Of a stretch of 64,000 bases of DNA, positions 51,558-59,327 are shown piece by piece. The first letter of the stretch is position 1. Every line of letters starts with the position of its first letter. Made by a program: the position numbers and the translations under genes. Origin of the DNA: DASUPK01 sp963804595 (GTDB lineage Bacteria; Actinomycetota; Thermoleophilia; Solirubrobacterales; 70-9); NCBI GenBank assembly GCA_963804595.1, contig CAWDQZ010000009.1, positions 124,001 to 188,000 of the forward strand, written 5' to 3'. The notes beneath the pieces were generated by a model. That model searched no databases and was not told the origin of the DNA. It was given only the letters and a program-made list of their open reading frames with translations.

Positions 51558-53078
51558 GTGAACGTTAACTTTATCAGGCCAGCTACCACCCGCAGCCGCT
51601 TGCGCCCGGGAGTGGAAGCCGGCCACGAGCACTACAAGTGGTGGGTCCTCAGCACAACCAGTCTGGGGATGCTTCTCGTGACGATCAACTCCGGCACGCT
51701 GATCATCGCCCTGCCCGACCTCGAGCGCGCTCTCGGCACCACCCTGCTGCAGCTCGTCTGGGTGATCCTCGCCTACATGATCGCCTCGACCGTGCTGGTC
51801 CTCACCGCCGGTCGGCTTTCCGACCTCTTCGGGCGGAAGAAGGCGTTCGTCGGTGGCTTTCTGCTGTTCACCGCGGCCTCGCTCGGCGCCGGCTTCTCCG
51901 CCGACGGCACCCAGCTGATCCTCTGGCGGATCCTGCAGGGCATCGGAGGAGCGTTCATCTTCGCCAACGGGCCGGCTCTCGTCACCGACGCCTTCCCCCG
52001 CGAGCAGCTCGGCGTGGCGATGGGCACCAACACGATGGTCGCGGCGGTGGGACTCGTGATCGGGCCCGTTCTCGGCGGCGCGCTCGTCGCGATCTCCTGG
52101 CAGTGGGTCTTCTGGTTCAACGTTCCGCTCGGCCTCGCGGGTGCCCTCTGGGCCTGGCTCGTCCTGCACGAGATGTCGACCCGTGACACGCAGCGCGGTC
52201 TCGACATCCTCGGCACCATCACCTTCGTCGCCGGCCTGACCGGCCTGGTCTACGGTCTCTCGCGCGGCGGCATCTCCGGCTGGGACGACCCGCTGGTGAT
52301 CTGGTCGCTGATCGCCGCGGTGGTGCTGTTGCCGGCCTTCGTCCTGATCGAGAAGCGTGCCTCGGCGCCGATGCTCGACCTGACGATCTTCGACAACCGG
52401 ATGTTCGCCGCCGCGACCGCCGCCGCCTTCATCAACGGCCTCTCGCGCTTCGCCCTGCTCTTCGTCTTCGTCTTCTACTTCCAGGGCGTCATGGGCGACG
52501 ACCCGATCACAGCCGGCATCAAGCTCACACCGATGGCGATCGGGATGCTGATCGCCTCGCCGCTCGCCGGGATCTGGGCCGACAGGCACGGCTCCCGGAT
52601 GCTCGCGGCGCTGGGCATGCTCGTCAGTGCGGTCGCTCTCGCCGGGATGACCACGCTCGGCGAGACCAGCCCCTACTGGGAGAGCACCCTCTGGCTGGGA
52701 CTGGTCGGGATCGGCTCCGGGATGTTCAACTCGCCCAACACCGCGGCGATGATGGCGACGGTGCCGCCGAAGCGACGCGGCATCGCGTCGGGCGCCCGGA
52801 CGATGCTCCAGAACACCGGCGCGGTCATCTCGATCGCGTTCGTGCTGGCGATCGTGACGGCCGCCGTCCCCAAGACCGTCCTGTTCCAGATCTTCTCCGG
52901 ACTCGCCACCGGTCTCTCGAGCGAGCAGCTCGCCCCCTTCATCCACAACATGCACACGGCCCTCTGGGTGCTGTCGATCACTTCGCTGATCGGCGCCGGT
53001 GTCTCCCTGCTGCGGCCGCGACACGAGCCGGTGCGCGAGCCGGGCGTCGATGCCGGACTCGAGAGGATCGCGGCATGA
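51558..53078 (+). CDS. MFS drug exporter, DHA2 family
   Basis: 506 residues from a GTG; 14 helices. WWVLSTTSLGMLLVTINSGT is helix 1; motif A TAGRLSDLFGRKKAFVGGF; motif C GLVIGPVLGGALVAISW. The loop NRMFAAATAAAFINGLSRFA is family-typical. A -10-like TAAACT (51543-51548) ends nine bases before the GTG, and no Shine-Dalgarno is present, suggesting a leaderless transcript. The MerR gene overlaps its end by 4 bases and probably controls this operon in response to the pump's substrate. Confidence 0.92.
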   Translation: MNVNFIRPATTRSRLRPGVEAGHEHYKWWVLSTTSLGMLLVTINSGTLIIALPDLERALGTTLLQLVWVILAYMIASTVLVLTAGRLSDLFGRKKAFVGGFLLFTAASLGAGFSADGTQLILWRILQGIGGAFIFANGPALVTDAFPREQLGVAMGTNTMVAAVGLVIGPVLGGALVAISWQWVFWFNVPLGLAGALWAWLVLHEMSTRDTQRGLDILGTITFVAGLTGLVYGLSRGGISGWDDPLVIWSLIAAVVLLPAFVLIEKRASAPMLDLTIFDNRMFAAATAAAFINGLSRFALLFVFVFYFQGVMGDDPITAGIKLTPMAIGMLIASPLAGIWADRHGSRMLAALGMLVSAVALAGMTTLGETSPYWESTLWLGLVGIGSGMFNSPNTAAMMATVPPKRRGIASGARTMLQNTGAVISIAFVLAIVTAAVPKTVLFQIFSGLATGLSSEQLAPFIHNMHTALWVLSITSLIGAGVSLLRPRHEPVREPGVDAGLERIAA

Positions 53079-53533
53079 GCGAGGAGCGCTACCGCATCGG
53101 GGATCTCGCCAAGCTCACCGGGACGACCCCGCGGACCATCCGCTACTACGAGGAGATCGGCCTGCTTCCTTCGGAGGAGGAGCGCGAGCCCGGAGCCCAT
53201 CGCATCTTCGACGAGGGAGACCTCGAGAGGCTGCGCGAGCTGCTTCGCCTGCGCGAGCTGCTCGGCGTCTCGCTGGAGGAGCTGCGCGAACTGGTCGCCG
53301 CCGAGAGCGCCCGCGCCTCGCTGCGGCGCGAGTGGCACGAAGGGATCGAGGACCCGGTCCGCCAGCGCGAGGTCCTGGAGCAGGCCCTCGGACACATCGA
53401 GGACCAGCTCGAGCTGCTGCGCAACCGGCGAGCTGAGATCGAGAAGCTCACCGGCGAACTCGAGACCCGGCGCAGGCGGGTCCGCGACAGGATGCGATCG
53501 GTCAAGCGCCGCGGCGTCAGCTCGACAGGCTGA
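53075..53533 (+). CDS. MerR-family transcriptional regulator
   Basis: 152 residues. N-terminal winged helix YRIGDLAKLTGTTPRTIRYY followed by EEIGLLPSEEEREPGAHRIF; then a dimerisation coiled coil from residue ~75 (LRELLRLRELLGVSLEELRE). No C-terminal cysteines for metals. The lack of a large ligand domain suggests a simple effector site. Co-transcribed with the exporter. Confidence 0.9.
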   Translation: MSEERYRIGDLAKLTGTTPRTIRYYEEIGLLPSEEEREPGAHRIFDEGDLERLRELLRLRELLGVSLEELRELVAAESARASLRREWHEGIEDPVRQREVLEQALGHIEDQLELLRNRRAEIEKLTGELETRRRRVRDRMRSVKRRGVSSTG

Positions 53534-54389
53534 CCTCGCCGTCGATCAACGGGATCACGCCTCCGCCGACCCGGGGACGCCCGTCCAGCATCTCTACCTC
53601 GAGCACGCTCGGGCGGCCCATCTCCTCGCCCTGCCGAATCCTGACCTGCTCGAGCCCGGCGCGCTCGGCCAGGTAGGCGCCCAGCGGCCCCGCCGCCGAG
53701 CCGGTCGCCGGGTCCTCGCCGCCCGGGACGACGGTCGCGAACATCCGCGCCCGGACCTGGCCGGCCTCCAGGTCGGCCCAGACGAGGTAGAAGTTCGGCG
53801 TCTCGCCGGCGTTCGGCTCGGTGCCGGCGAGGGCGGCGTCGATCGCCGCGAAGTCGGGCTTCACCCGCTCGAGTGAGTCGGGCTCCGAGAGCGGCACGAT
53901 CGCGGTGGGCAGGCCGGTCGAGACGACTTGCGGGGCGAGTTCCTGGTGAGCCTCGGCGGCGCTCAGGCCCGCGGCGTGCATCAGTGGCTCCGAGTCGAGC
54001 TCGCTGCCGAACTCGGCCTGGTTCTGGACCATCTCGGCGCGCCAGCCCTGGCCCTCCGAGCGCACCTCGATCGGCTGCAGCCCGGCCGCCGTCTGCTGCG
54101 TGAAGCTCGCCTCGTCCCGGCCGCGCCAGCGCGCGACCGCGACCGCCGTACCGAGCGAGGGATGGCCCGCGAAGGGCAGCTCGGTGGCGACGGTGAAGAT
54201 CCGGTTGCGGTAGTCGGCGCCGTCGGCGTCGGCCGACTGGACGAAGGTGGTCTCGGAGAGGCCCATCTCCTTGGCGAAGGCGAGCATGGTGTCTTCGCCG
54301 AGGTCATCCGCGCCATCGACGACGGCGAGGGCGTTGCCCGCGAGCGGCCGCTCCGCGAAGACATCGAGCCAGGCGATTCGATGGTTCAC
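53517..54389 (-). CDS. PhzF-family isomerase-like protein
   Basis: 290 residues, two diaminopimelate-epimerase-like halves. Catalytic glutamate E46 in MGLSETTFVQ; ELPFAGHPSLGTAVAV; GGEDPATGSAAGPLGAYLAE in the second half. LDVFAERPLAGNALAVV is the usual start. The family includes PhzF of phenazine synthesis, but no phenazine genes are nearby, so the substrate is unknown. Its stop overlaps the end of the convergent MerR gene by 17 bases. Confidence 0.9.
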   Translation of the reverse strand: MNHRIAWLDVFAERPLAGNALAVVDGADDLGEDTMLAFAKEMGLSETTFVQSADADGADYRNRIFTVATELPFAGHPSLGTAVAVARWRGRDEASFTQQTAAGLQPIEVRSEGQGWRAEMVQNQAEFGSELDSEPLMHAAGLSAAEAHQELAPQVVSTGLPTAIVPLSEPDSLERVKPDFAAIDAALAGTEPNAGETPNFYLVWADLEAGQVRARMFATVVPGGEDPATGSAAGPLGAYLAERAGLEQVRIRQGEEMGRPSVLEVEMLDGRPRVGGGVIPLIDGEVSLSS

Positions 54390-54463
54390 ACCCGAATCAT
54401 CGCGCTTCGGGTTGGTCCGGGCGGCTCCGTACGTTGTCCCTGGCGTTCAACCAAGGGAGAGAG

Positions 54464-55078
54464 ATGAACGAGGACTATCCGCTGACCTACTCGGTCGAGT
54501 ATCCCGATCGGCCGCTCAATCGTTTGAGCACGTTCTTCCGGATCTTCGCCGTGATTCCGATCGCGATCGTGCTCGGCACGGTCGCTCACGCCACCTATGG
54601 AGGCGAGAACGGATCGACATATGTGGCCGCGGGTGGCGTGCTGGTCGCCGGCCCGCTCCTGATGATCCTGTTCCGCAAGAAGTACCCGCGGTGGTGGTTC
54701 GACTGGAACCAGGAGCTGCTCCGCTTCGGCGCGCGCGTCCACACCTACGTCGTGCTGATGAACGACCAGTACCCATCGACGGACGAGCGCCAGTGGGTCC
54801 AACTCGACATCGAGTACCCGAACGTGGAGACGGATCTCGCGCGCGGCATGCCGCTGGTCAAGTGGCTGCTGGCGATCCCGCACTACGTCGTGCTCTTCTT
54901 CCTGGGGATCGCGGCGTTCTTCGCGGTGATCATCGCCTGGTTCGCGATCCTGTTCACCGGGCGGTACCCGCGCTCGATCTTCGACTTCGTCCTCGGGTTT
55001 CAGCGCTGGGCGCTGCGCGTCGTCGCTTACGCGTTCATCCTCACCACGGACAAGTACCCGCCGTTCTCCCTGGAGTAG
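54464..55078 (+). CDS. DUF4389 membrane protein
   Basis: 204 residues from the ATG at 54464, which has GGGAGAG upstream. YPDRPLNRLSTFFRIFAVIP, PRWWFDWNQELLRFGARVHT, YVVLMNDQYPSTDE, and LLAIPHYVVLFFLGIAAFFA, ILFTGRYPRSIFDFVLGFQR are the two repeated blocks of this family. Four membrane helices. Function unknown. Confidence 0.88.
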   Translation: MNEDYPLTYSVEYPDRPLNRLSTFFRIFAVIPIAIVLGTVAHATYGGENGSTYVAAGGVLVAGPLLMILFRKKYPRWWFDWNQELLRFGARVHTYVVLMNDQYPSTDERQWVQLDIEYPNVETDLARGMPLVKWLLAIPHYVVLFFLGIAAFFAVIIAWFAILFTGRYPRSIFDFVLGFQRWALRVVAYAFILTTDKYPPFSLE

Positions 55079-55094
55079 CCGCCCCGAAACCGGC

Positions 55095-55565
55095 TCAGTC
55101 GCCGTGGTGCTCGTGCATCACGGCATGGCCGCGCCCGCGGGCGATCAGGTAACGGTTGGCGAGGAAGGCGAACGGATAGGCGATCGCGAACCCCGCCGCG
55201 ATACTCGCCCAGAACAGCGCGTCGCCGAGCCCGGCGTCGAGAGCGCTCGGGATCAGGAGCACCGTCCCGTTGTCGATCAGCTCCATGATCGTGATCGAGA
55301 CGGTGTCGGCGGCCAGTGCGGTCGCCACGATCGTGCGCGGCGCCAGGCGCGCGCGGATCAGTGGCATCGAGGTGAGCAGAAAGCCGAAGAAGTAGGCGAG
55401 GGCGACCGCCAGCGCGATCTGCGGCAGGTTCCCCCAGCCCAGGGCCTCCGCGATCGCCATGCCCAGGACCTCGCCGATCACGCAGCCGGTGAGGCAGTGG
55501 TTGGTGGCCGCGATCGCGAGCCCGTTGAGCTCGGGGCCGGTCTGGGTCTGAGAGGAGGCCTCCAT
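55095..55565 (-). CDS. DUF4396 membrane protein
   Basis: 156 residues, four helices. NHCLTGCVIGEVLGM contains the family HCxxGCxxGE motif, likely to bind a metal. The end NRYLIARGRGHAVMHEHHGD is His-rich. It follows the permease-YHS gene with stop and start overlapping by one base, so it belongs to the CsoR-controlled operon. A copper or other thiophilic metal role is inferred from that context. Confidence 0.85.
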   Translation of the reverse strand: MEASSQTQTGPELNGLAIAATNHCLTGCVIGEVLGMAIAEALGWGNLPQIALAVALAYFFGFLLTSMPLIRARLAPRTIVATALAADTVSITIMELIDNGTVLLIPSALDAGLGDALFWASIAAGFAIAYPFAFLANRYLIARGRGHAVMHEHHGD

Positions 55566-56836
55566 CAGTGCGCGTGGCCGGCGGCGCGCGCCGCGGTCGC
55601 TTGGGGCTTTCTCCGGGTGTATCCGTCGGGGTCCGCCGCGAACTGATCGCGGCAGTCCTCGGAACAGAAGAAGTAGGTGCGGCCCGCGTGCTCGGCTCGC
55701 AGCGCCTTCGAGCGGTCCACCTTCATCCGACAGACCGGGTCGGTCGCGCCGCGGCGCACGGTCAGCCAGAAGAGGGTGGCGAAGATCGCCACCCCGAGCA
55801 GGTTGAGGACCAGCTTGTAGTCGAGCTCGACCGAGCCGAAGATGTCCGAGCGCGAGGGATGGGTGTCGGGGATCAGTCCGAGAGCGCTGAAGAGGCCGTC
55901 GACGACGAGTGCCGCGATCACGATGGTCACGAACATCAGCGCGGTGATCCGCAGGGCGTAGGCGCGGCCGTAGTACTTGATGTACGCCGCGACGATCGGC
56001 AGCACGATCAGGTCGGCGAAGATGAACGCGATCACCCCCGCGAAGCTGATCCCGCCCGACCAGAGAACGGCGGCAAGCGGCACGTTGCCGACCGAGCAGA
56101 CGAAGCTGAGCACGGCGATGATCGGTCCCACGATCACGTTCTGAAGCGTCTGCACCGCCGGCGGCGCGTCGGTAATGAAGAGGGCGTTGAAGAAGTCGTC
56201 GCCGAGCAGGCCGATGAAGCCGGCCAGGAAGAAGCCGATCGTGATCTCCTTCCAGAGCATCTGCCAGTCGCCCCGGAAGTTGTGGGCGACGTCTGACCAG
56301 GCGGAGGCCGAGGTGAGCCGCTCGCGCCAGCCCATCCGCTCGCCCGCCGCGTGGTGCTGATGGCCGGCCTGCGCCTCCTGCGCGTGCTCCCGCGCCCGCT
56401 CCTCGAGCCTCGGGGAGACGAAGCGCCGCAGCAGGATCGCCATCAGCGCGATCAGCACGATCCCGCCCACGAACTCAGCCAGCGCGAACTGCCAGCCCAG
56501 CAGGATCCAGATCACCAGCCCGAGCTCCCAGACGAGGTTGGTCGAGGCGAACTGGAACGCCAGCGATGTCGCCGCTGAGGCGCCTTTCTGGAAGAGCGAC
56601 TTGGCGATCGCGATCGCGGCGTAGGAGCAGGAGGAGGAGGCAGCGCCGAGGCCGGTCGCCCTGGCGAGCGGGCCGACGCCGGTGCCGGAGAGGGCCGACT
56701 CGATCCGCTCACGCGGGACCCAGGCCTGCACGATCGCCGAGATCGCGAACCCCAGGACCAGGGCCCACCAGACCTCGTAGGCCATCAGGAAGGACTGCTT
56801 GAAGCCCTCGCCGATCGTCGAGATCACATCCGCCAT
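55565..56836 (-). CDS. UPF0718 (DUF318) permease with C-terminal YHS domain
   Basis: 423 residues from the ATG at 56836. About nine helices: FLMAYEVWWALVLGFAISAI, the signature GLGAASSSCSYAAIAIAKSL with vicinal Ser and Cys, FQFASTNLVWELGLVIWILL, and GPIIAVLSFVCSVGNVPLAA. A His-rich loop (EHAQEAQAGHQHHAAGER) lies midway. Residues ~370-410 are a YHS metal-binding domain: TDPVCRMKVDRSKAL, YFFCSEDCRDQFAADP. Context with csoR suggests export of copper. The YHS fusion and His loop suggest metal hand-over to the channel. Confidence 0.88.
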   Translation of the reverse strand: MADVISTIGEGFKQSFLMAYEVWWALVLGFAISAIVQAWVPRERIESALSGTGVGPLARATGLGAASSSCSYAAIAIAKSLFQKGASAATSLAFQFASTNLVWELGLVIWILLGWQFALAEFVGGIVLIALMAILLRRFVSPRLEERAREHAQEAQAGHQHHAAGERMGWRERLTSASAWSDVAHNFRGDWQMLWKEITIGFFLAGFIGLLGDDFFNALFITDAPPAVQTLQNVIVGPIIAVLSFVCSVGNVPLAAVLWSGGISFAGVIAFIFADLIVLPIVAAYIKYYGRAYALRITALMFVTIVIAALVVDGLFSALGLIPDTHPSRSDIFGSVELDYKLVLNLLGVAIFATLFWLTVRRGATDPVCRMKVDRSKALRAEHAGRTYFFCSEDCRDQFAADPDGYTRRKPQATAARAAGHAH

Positions 56837-56846
56837 GCTTGACGAA

Positions 56847-56865
56847 TATACCCCATAGGGGTATA
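56847..56865. promoter_or_regulatory. CsoR operator
   Basis: TATACCCCATAGGGGTATA is a perfect inverted repeat with a 3-bp centre, closely matching known CsoR sites (G-tract type). It lies 10 bases upstream of the permease ATG (minus strand) and 10 bases upstream of the csoR ATG (plus strand), overlapping both probable -10 regions (AT-rich ATATAC and GTATAG). Confidence 0.9.
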
Positions 56866-56875
56866 GTGATTGGCC

Positions 56876-57160
56876 ATGGCCAACACACAGGCACCCGGTT
56901 ACAAGGCATCGAAGGAACAGCTGCTGAAGCGGCTCGCGCGCGTGGAGGGTCAGGTCCGCGGCGTGACCCGGATGGTGGAGGAGGAGCGCTACTGCATCGA
57001 CGTCCTCACCCAGATCGAGGCTGCGCAGGCGGCGCTCAACAAGATCGCCCTCGGGCTGGTCGACGGCCACGTCCGCAACTGCATGCGCGCCGGCGAGGTC
57101 GCGAGTGAGGAGCAGGTGCAGGAGTTGATGGGCGCAGTCGGGCGGCTGGTCAGCTCGTAG
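56876..57160 (+). CDS. csoR: Copper-sensing transcriptional repressor
   Basis: 94 residues, four-helix DUF156 fold. The Cu(I) ligands are all present: C40 in EERYCIDVL, H65 in VDGHVRNC and C69. LLKRLARVEGQVRGVTRMVE is the DNA-binding helix. It represses the divergent permease operon and probably itself until copper binds. The ATG at 56876 has no Shine-Dalgarno; the operator spacing suggests a short leader. The last bases overlap the convergent SnoaL-like gene. Confidence 0.93.
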   Translation: MANTQAPGYKASKEQLLKRLARVEGQVRGVTRMVEEERYCIDVLTQIEAAQAALNKIALGLVDGHVRNCMRAGEVASEEQVQELMGAVGRLVSS

Positions 57161-57503
57161 AGGCGGACTGCGAGGCCGAGTCACCGGCCTGGCCGGTTTC
57201 GAAACGGGCGACCTTGTCGGCCAGGACCGTGAACTCCCAGTACGTCCGCATCAAGCCGTAGGTCGAGTTCGTGTAGTTGACGATCAGCGAACGGCCGTCG
57301 TCGGACTGCGACTCGACCTCCATGCGCCCGTCGGCGGAGAAGATCTCACGGTCGACCCATTCGGTGAGGTCGCGCTCGGAGCCGTCGTCGGACATCGTCG
57401 CGCCATCGGCGAGCAGGGCGAAGAACCTGTCGCGATCGCCGGCGTTGACGGCCTCGATGAACTTCCGAACCACCGGATCGGTGAGGTCCTTCAACTCGAC
57501 CAC
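57150..57503 (-). CDS. SnoaL-like / NTF2-fold protein
   Basis: 117 residues. VVRKFIEAVNAGDRDRFFAL and LADGATMSDDGSERDLTEWV form the first half, MRTYWEFTVLADKVARFETG the second. Small cytosolic protein, ligand unknown. The Ser-rich end (DSASQSASTS) is not part of the fold. It follows two GC-rich hairpins that insulate it from the tRNA-like gene upstream. Confidence 0.75.
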   Translation of the reverse strand: MVELKDLTDPVVRKFIEAVNAGDRDRFFALLADGATMSDDGSERDLTEWVDREIFSADGRMEVESQSDDGRSLIVNYTNSTYGLMRTYWEFTVLADKVARFETGQAGDSASQSASTS

Positions 57504-57528
57504 GCGCCGAGTCTATTTCCGAGAAAGC

Positions 57529-57553
57529 GAGCGGCCCGCGAAGCGGGCCGCTC
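57529..57553. terminator. Terminator-like hairpin, 11-bp perfect stem
   Basis: GAGCGGCCCGC (57529-57539), GAA loop, GCGGGCCGCTC (57543-57553). It lies between the tRNA-like gene and the SnoaL-like gene on the minus strand, so it may end transcripts arriving from the right. Confidence 0.65.
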
Positions 57554-57562
57554 GGAGTTGAA

Positions 57563-57580
57563 GCCGGGGCTTACCCCGGC
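57563..57580. terminator. Second terminator-like hairpin
   Basis: GCCGGGG (57563-57569), CTTA loop, CCCCGGC (57574-57580). On the minus strand it lies just 3' of the tRNA-like gene. Directly beyond it is GCACGAATCAG (57580-57590), an inverted copy of part of the tRNA-like anticodon arm. Confidence 0.5.
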
Positions 57581-57608
57581 GCACGAATCAGTGCCTGAAG
57601 GATAGGCG

Positions 57609-57698
57609 CGGAGGGCGCCGGACTCGAACCGATACCAGCCCGAAGGCTGATCGCAACGATCCTGATTCGTGCCTCTCGCCTTGAGAGTTCAACCCTCC
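57609..57698 (-). tRNA. Class II tRNA-like gene; anticodon loop reads CAG
   Basis: On the minus strand: acceptor GGAGGGT/GCCCTCC (one G.T), G at position 73, a tight D-arm CTCTC-AAGGC-GAGAG, anticodon hairpin ACGA-ATCAGGA-TCGT, a long variable arm CAGCC-TTCG-GGCTG and a T-arm with loop TTCGAGT whose stem ends in a mismatch. Loop position gives CAG (Leu codon CUG). GGAG at the 5' end, G73 and the long variable arm are serine-type features. The D-arm is not that of a normal Leu or Ser tRNA. It could be an allo-tRNA, a divergent tRNA-Sec or a decayed gene. Confidence 0.5.
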
Positions 57699-57765
57699 GC
57701 GCACGACAAGTCCAGGGGGCCGGGTGTGCTCAGTGGCACGGGGAACGTGACGAGCCTGTGACGTG

Positions 57766-58826
57766 TCAGTCGTAGAGCGCGAACGCCGCCAGCACCACGT
57801 AGATCGCGATCAGTGCCAGGCCCTCGAACGTCTGGGCCTCCCCATCGCCCGTGATCTGCCAGACCGCGATCGCGGTGAGGAACAGGGCGCCGATGTAGAC
57901 CGGCGCCAGCTCGAAGGTGAGATGGGTGCTGAACAGGAGCGACGCCAGCACCAGCGCCGGGAAGAGGAAGGCAGCGATCTGGGCGACCGAGTTCTTGACC
58001 ACCGAGATCGCCAGGTCCGACTTGCCCTTGGCGGCTAGGAAGACCCCGGTGAAGTTCTCGACGGCGTTGCCCGCGATGGCGACGATCACGAGGCCCGCGA
58101 AGGCCTTGGAAATCCCCAGCGACTTGACGGCCGGATCGAGAGCGTGAATGAACCAGTCCGAGACGAACGCCGCGCCGGTTCCTGCGATCGCGAGCAGGGC
58201 GATGGCGACCGGAAAGGAGATCCGGGGTGTCTCCGCTTCGGTCGCTGCCCGTTCCCCTTGAGGATCGGAGCGCAGGTAGCGCCACAGCCACGCCCCGTAC
58301 ACCACGAGCAGGCAGATCGCGCCCACCGTGGAGATCCCTTCGATGTGATGGCTCGCCTTGTCGGAGGAGGCCACCGACAGCCCGATGATCACGATCACGA
58401 AGATCGAGACGAAGAGCAGTGTCGCGGTGTCCTGGGGAAGCCGCGGCCGGAAGCGCATGCACCCGTCCGGCGCCCGCAGGGTCCCCGCGACGATCACCAG
58501 CCCGAGGACAAGCAGGGCGTTGGCGAAGATCGATCCGATCAGCGAGGTCTGCGCCACCACCAGCTCCCCGGACCCGAGCGCGAAGAGGACGATGAAGAAC
58601 TCGGGCAGGTTGCCGAGCGTCGACTGAAGGAAGCCGGTCACCGCCGGACCGAATCGAATCCCGACCTGCTCGGTGGCGAGCGCGACCACCCACGCCAGGC
58701 CCGGCGAGTGCGAGCGCGGCGGCGGCGAAGCGCGACCACAGCCGAAGCGTTCGAGTAGCGGAGCACGCCTGCGATCGCCGTGATCGCCGCCGTCACTCCG
58801 AGAAGACCCCGCTCCATCCGGCTCAC
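57766..58826 (-). pseudogene. CaCA-family calcium/cation:proton antiporter, two single-base frameshifts
   Basis: Most of the protein is in one frame: FGPAVTGFLQSTLGNLPEFF (alpha-1 repeat with the catalytic acidic residue), GSIFANALLVLGLVIVAGTL, and FAGLVIVAIAGNAVENFTGV (alpha-2 repeat with Glu), the two inverted ion-binding repeats of this superfamily. The first helix, RMERGLLGVTAAITAIAGVL, is in a different frame. Deleting one base at 58700-58702 and one at 58730 joins them (VVAFAAAALALAGLAWVVAL), giving 352 residues and 11 helices. GTG start at 58826 with AAGGTGAGAGG upstream. It would exchange Ca2+ for H+. Confidence 0.82.
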
Positions 58827-58921
58827 GACCGGCAGCCTCTCACCTTCTCCACACGCTTATAGGGTCACCGCGACGACGGCTCTAGATCGGGGTTTCTGCA
58901 GCAGCTACAGAAGGGAGCGAG

Positions 58922-59315
58922 ATGAGCCGATTCAGACGGCATCTGACCTACGCAAACGTGGCCGCAACTCTGGCGCTTGTGATCGCGATCGCGGGCAGCA
59001 CAACGGCAATTGCCGTGAACAACGCCCCAAAGAACAGCGTCACGAGCCGTTCCATCAAACCGTTCAACGTCACCGCGCGAAATCTGGCGGGAGTCCGAAT
59101 CGTCGAGGCCGACTCTCAGTTCAGCGCATTTGCCCAGTGCAAGAAAGGCGAACGGCTCCTCGGTGGAGGAGGCAGCACGATTCCTCCGGGAGGACTTGTC
59201 GGACTAGGCGTGTCACGGCCTGGTACGAACGGATGGTTCGTCCAGCAAGACGATGGACCGGACACAGTTGATGGCGGCCTATGCGCTCTGCCTCAAGTCC
59301 AAGCCCGGGAACTAG
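58922..59315 (+). pseudogene. Small secreted protein with one CP-G-GG/YC-type module, single-base frameshift
   Basis: Signal peptide or anchor YANVAATLALVIAIAGSTTA, an N/S/T-rich stretch, then a module CKKGERLLGGGGSTIPPGG and GWFVQQDDGPDT. The expected ending lies in the next frame (MAAYALCLKSKPGN, stop at 59313-59315). Deleting one base at about 59263-59269 joins them for 130 residues. The module matches those in the protein at 44656. GC content is lower than in neighbouring genes. AAGGGAG lies six bases upstream of the ATG. Confidence 0.7.
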
Positions 59316-59327
59316 CCCGTAGCCTGA

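Noticed and set aside
51486..53024. Upstream extension of the amine oxidase frame to 53024
   Set aside because: It is antisense to the DHA2 exporter and lacks motifs; the oxidase FAD-binding start follows the ATG at 51485.
53517..54389. Phenazine biosynthesis locus
   Set aside because: Only the PhzF-like gene is present; its family is far wider than phenazine producers and no other phz gene is nearby.
57609..57698. Straight call as tRNA-Sec
   Set aside because: The compact D-arm and G73 fit, but TCA would sit at positions 33-35, position 33 would not be T, and the 8-bp acceptor stem has a mismatch.
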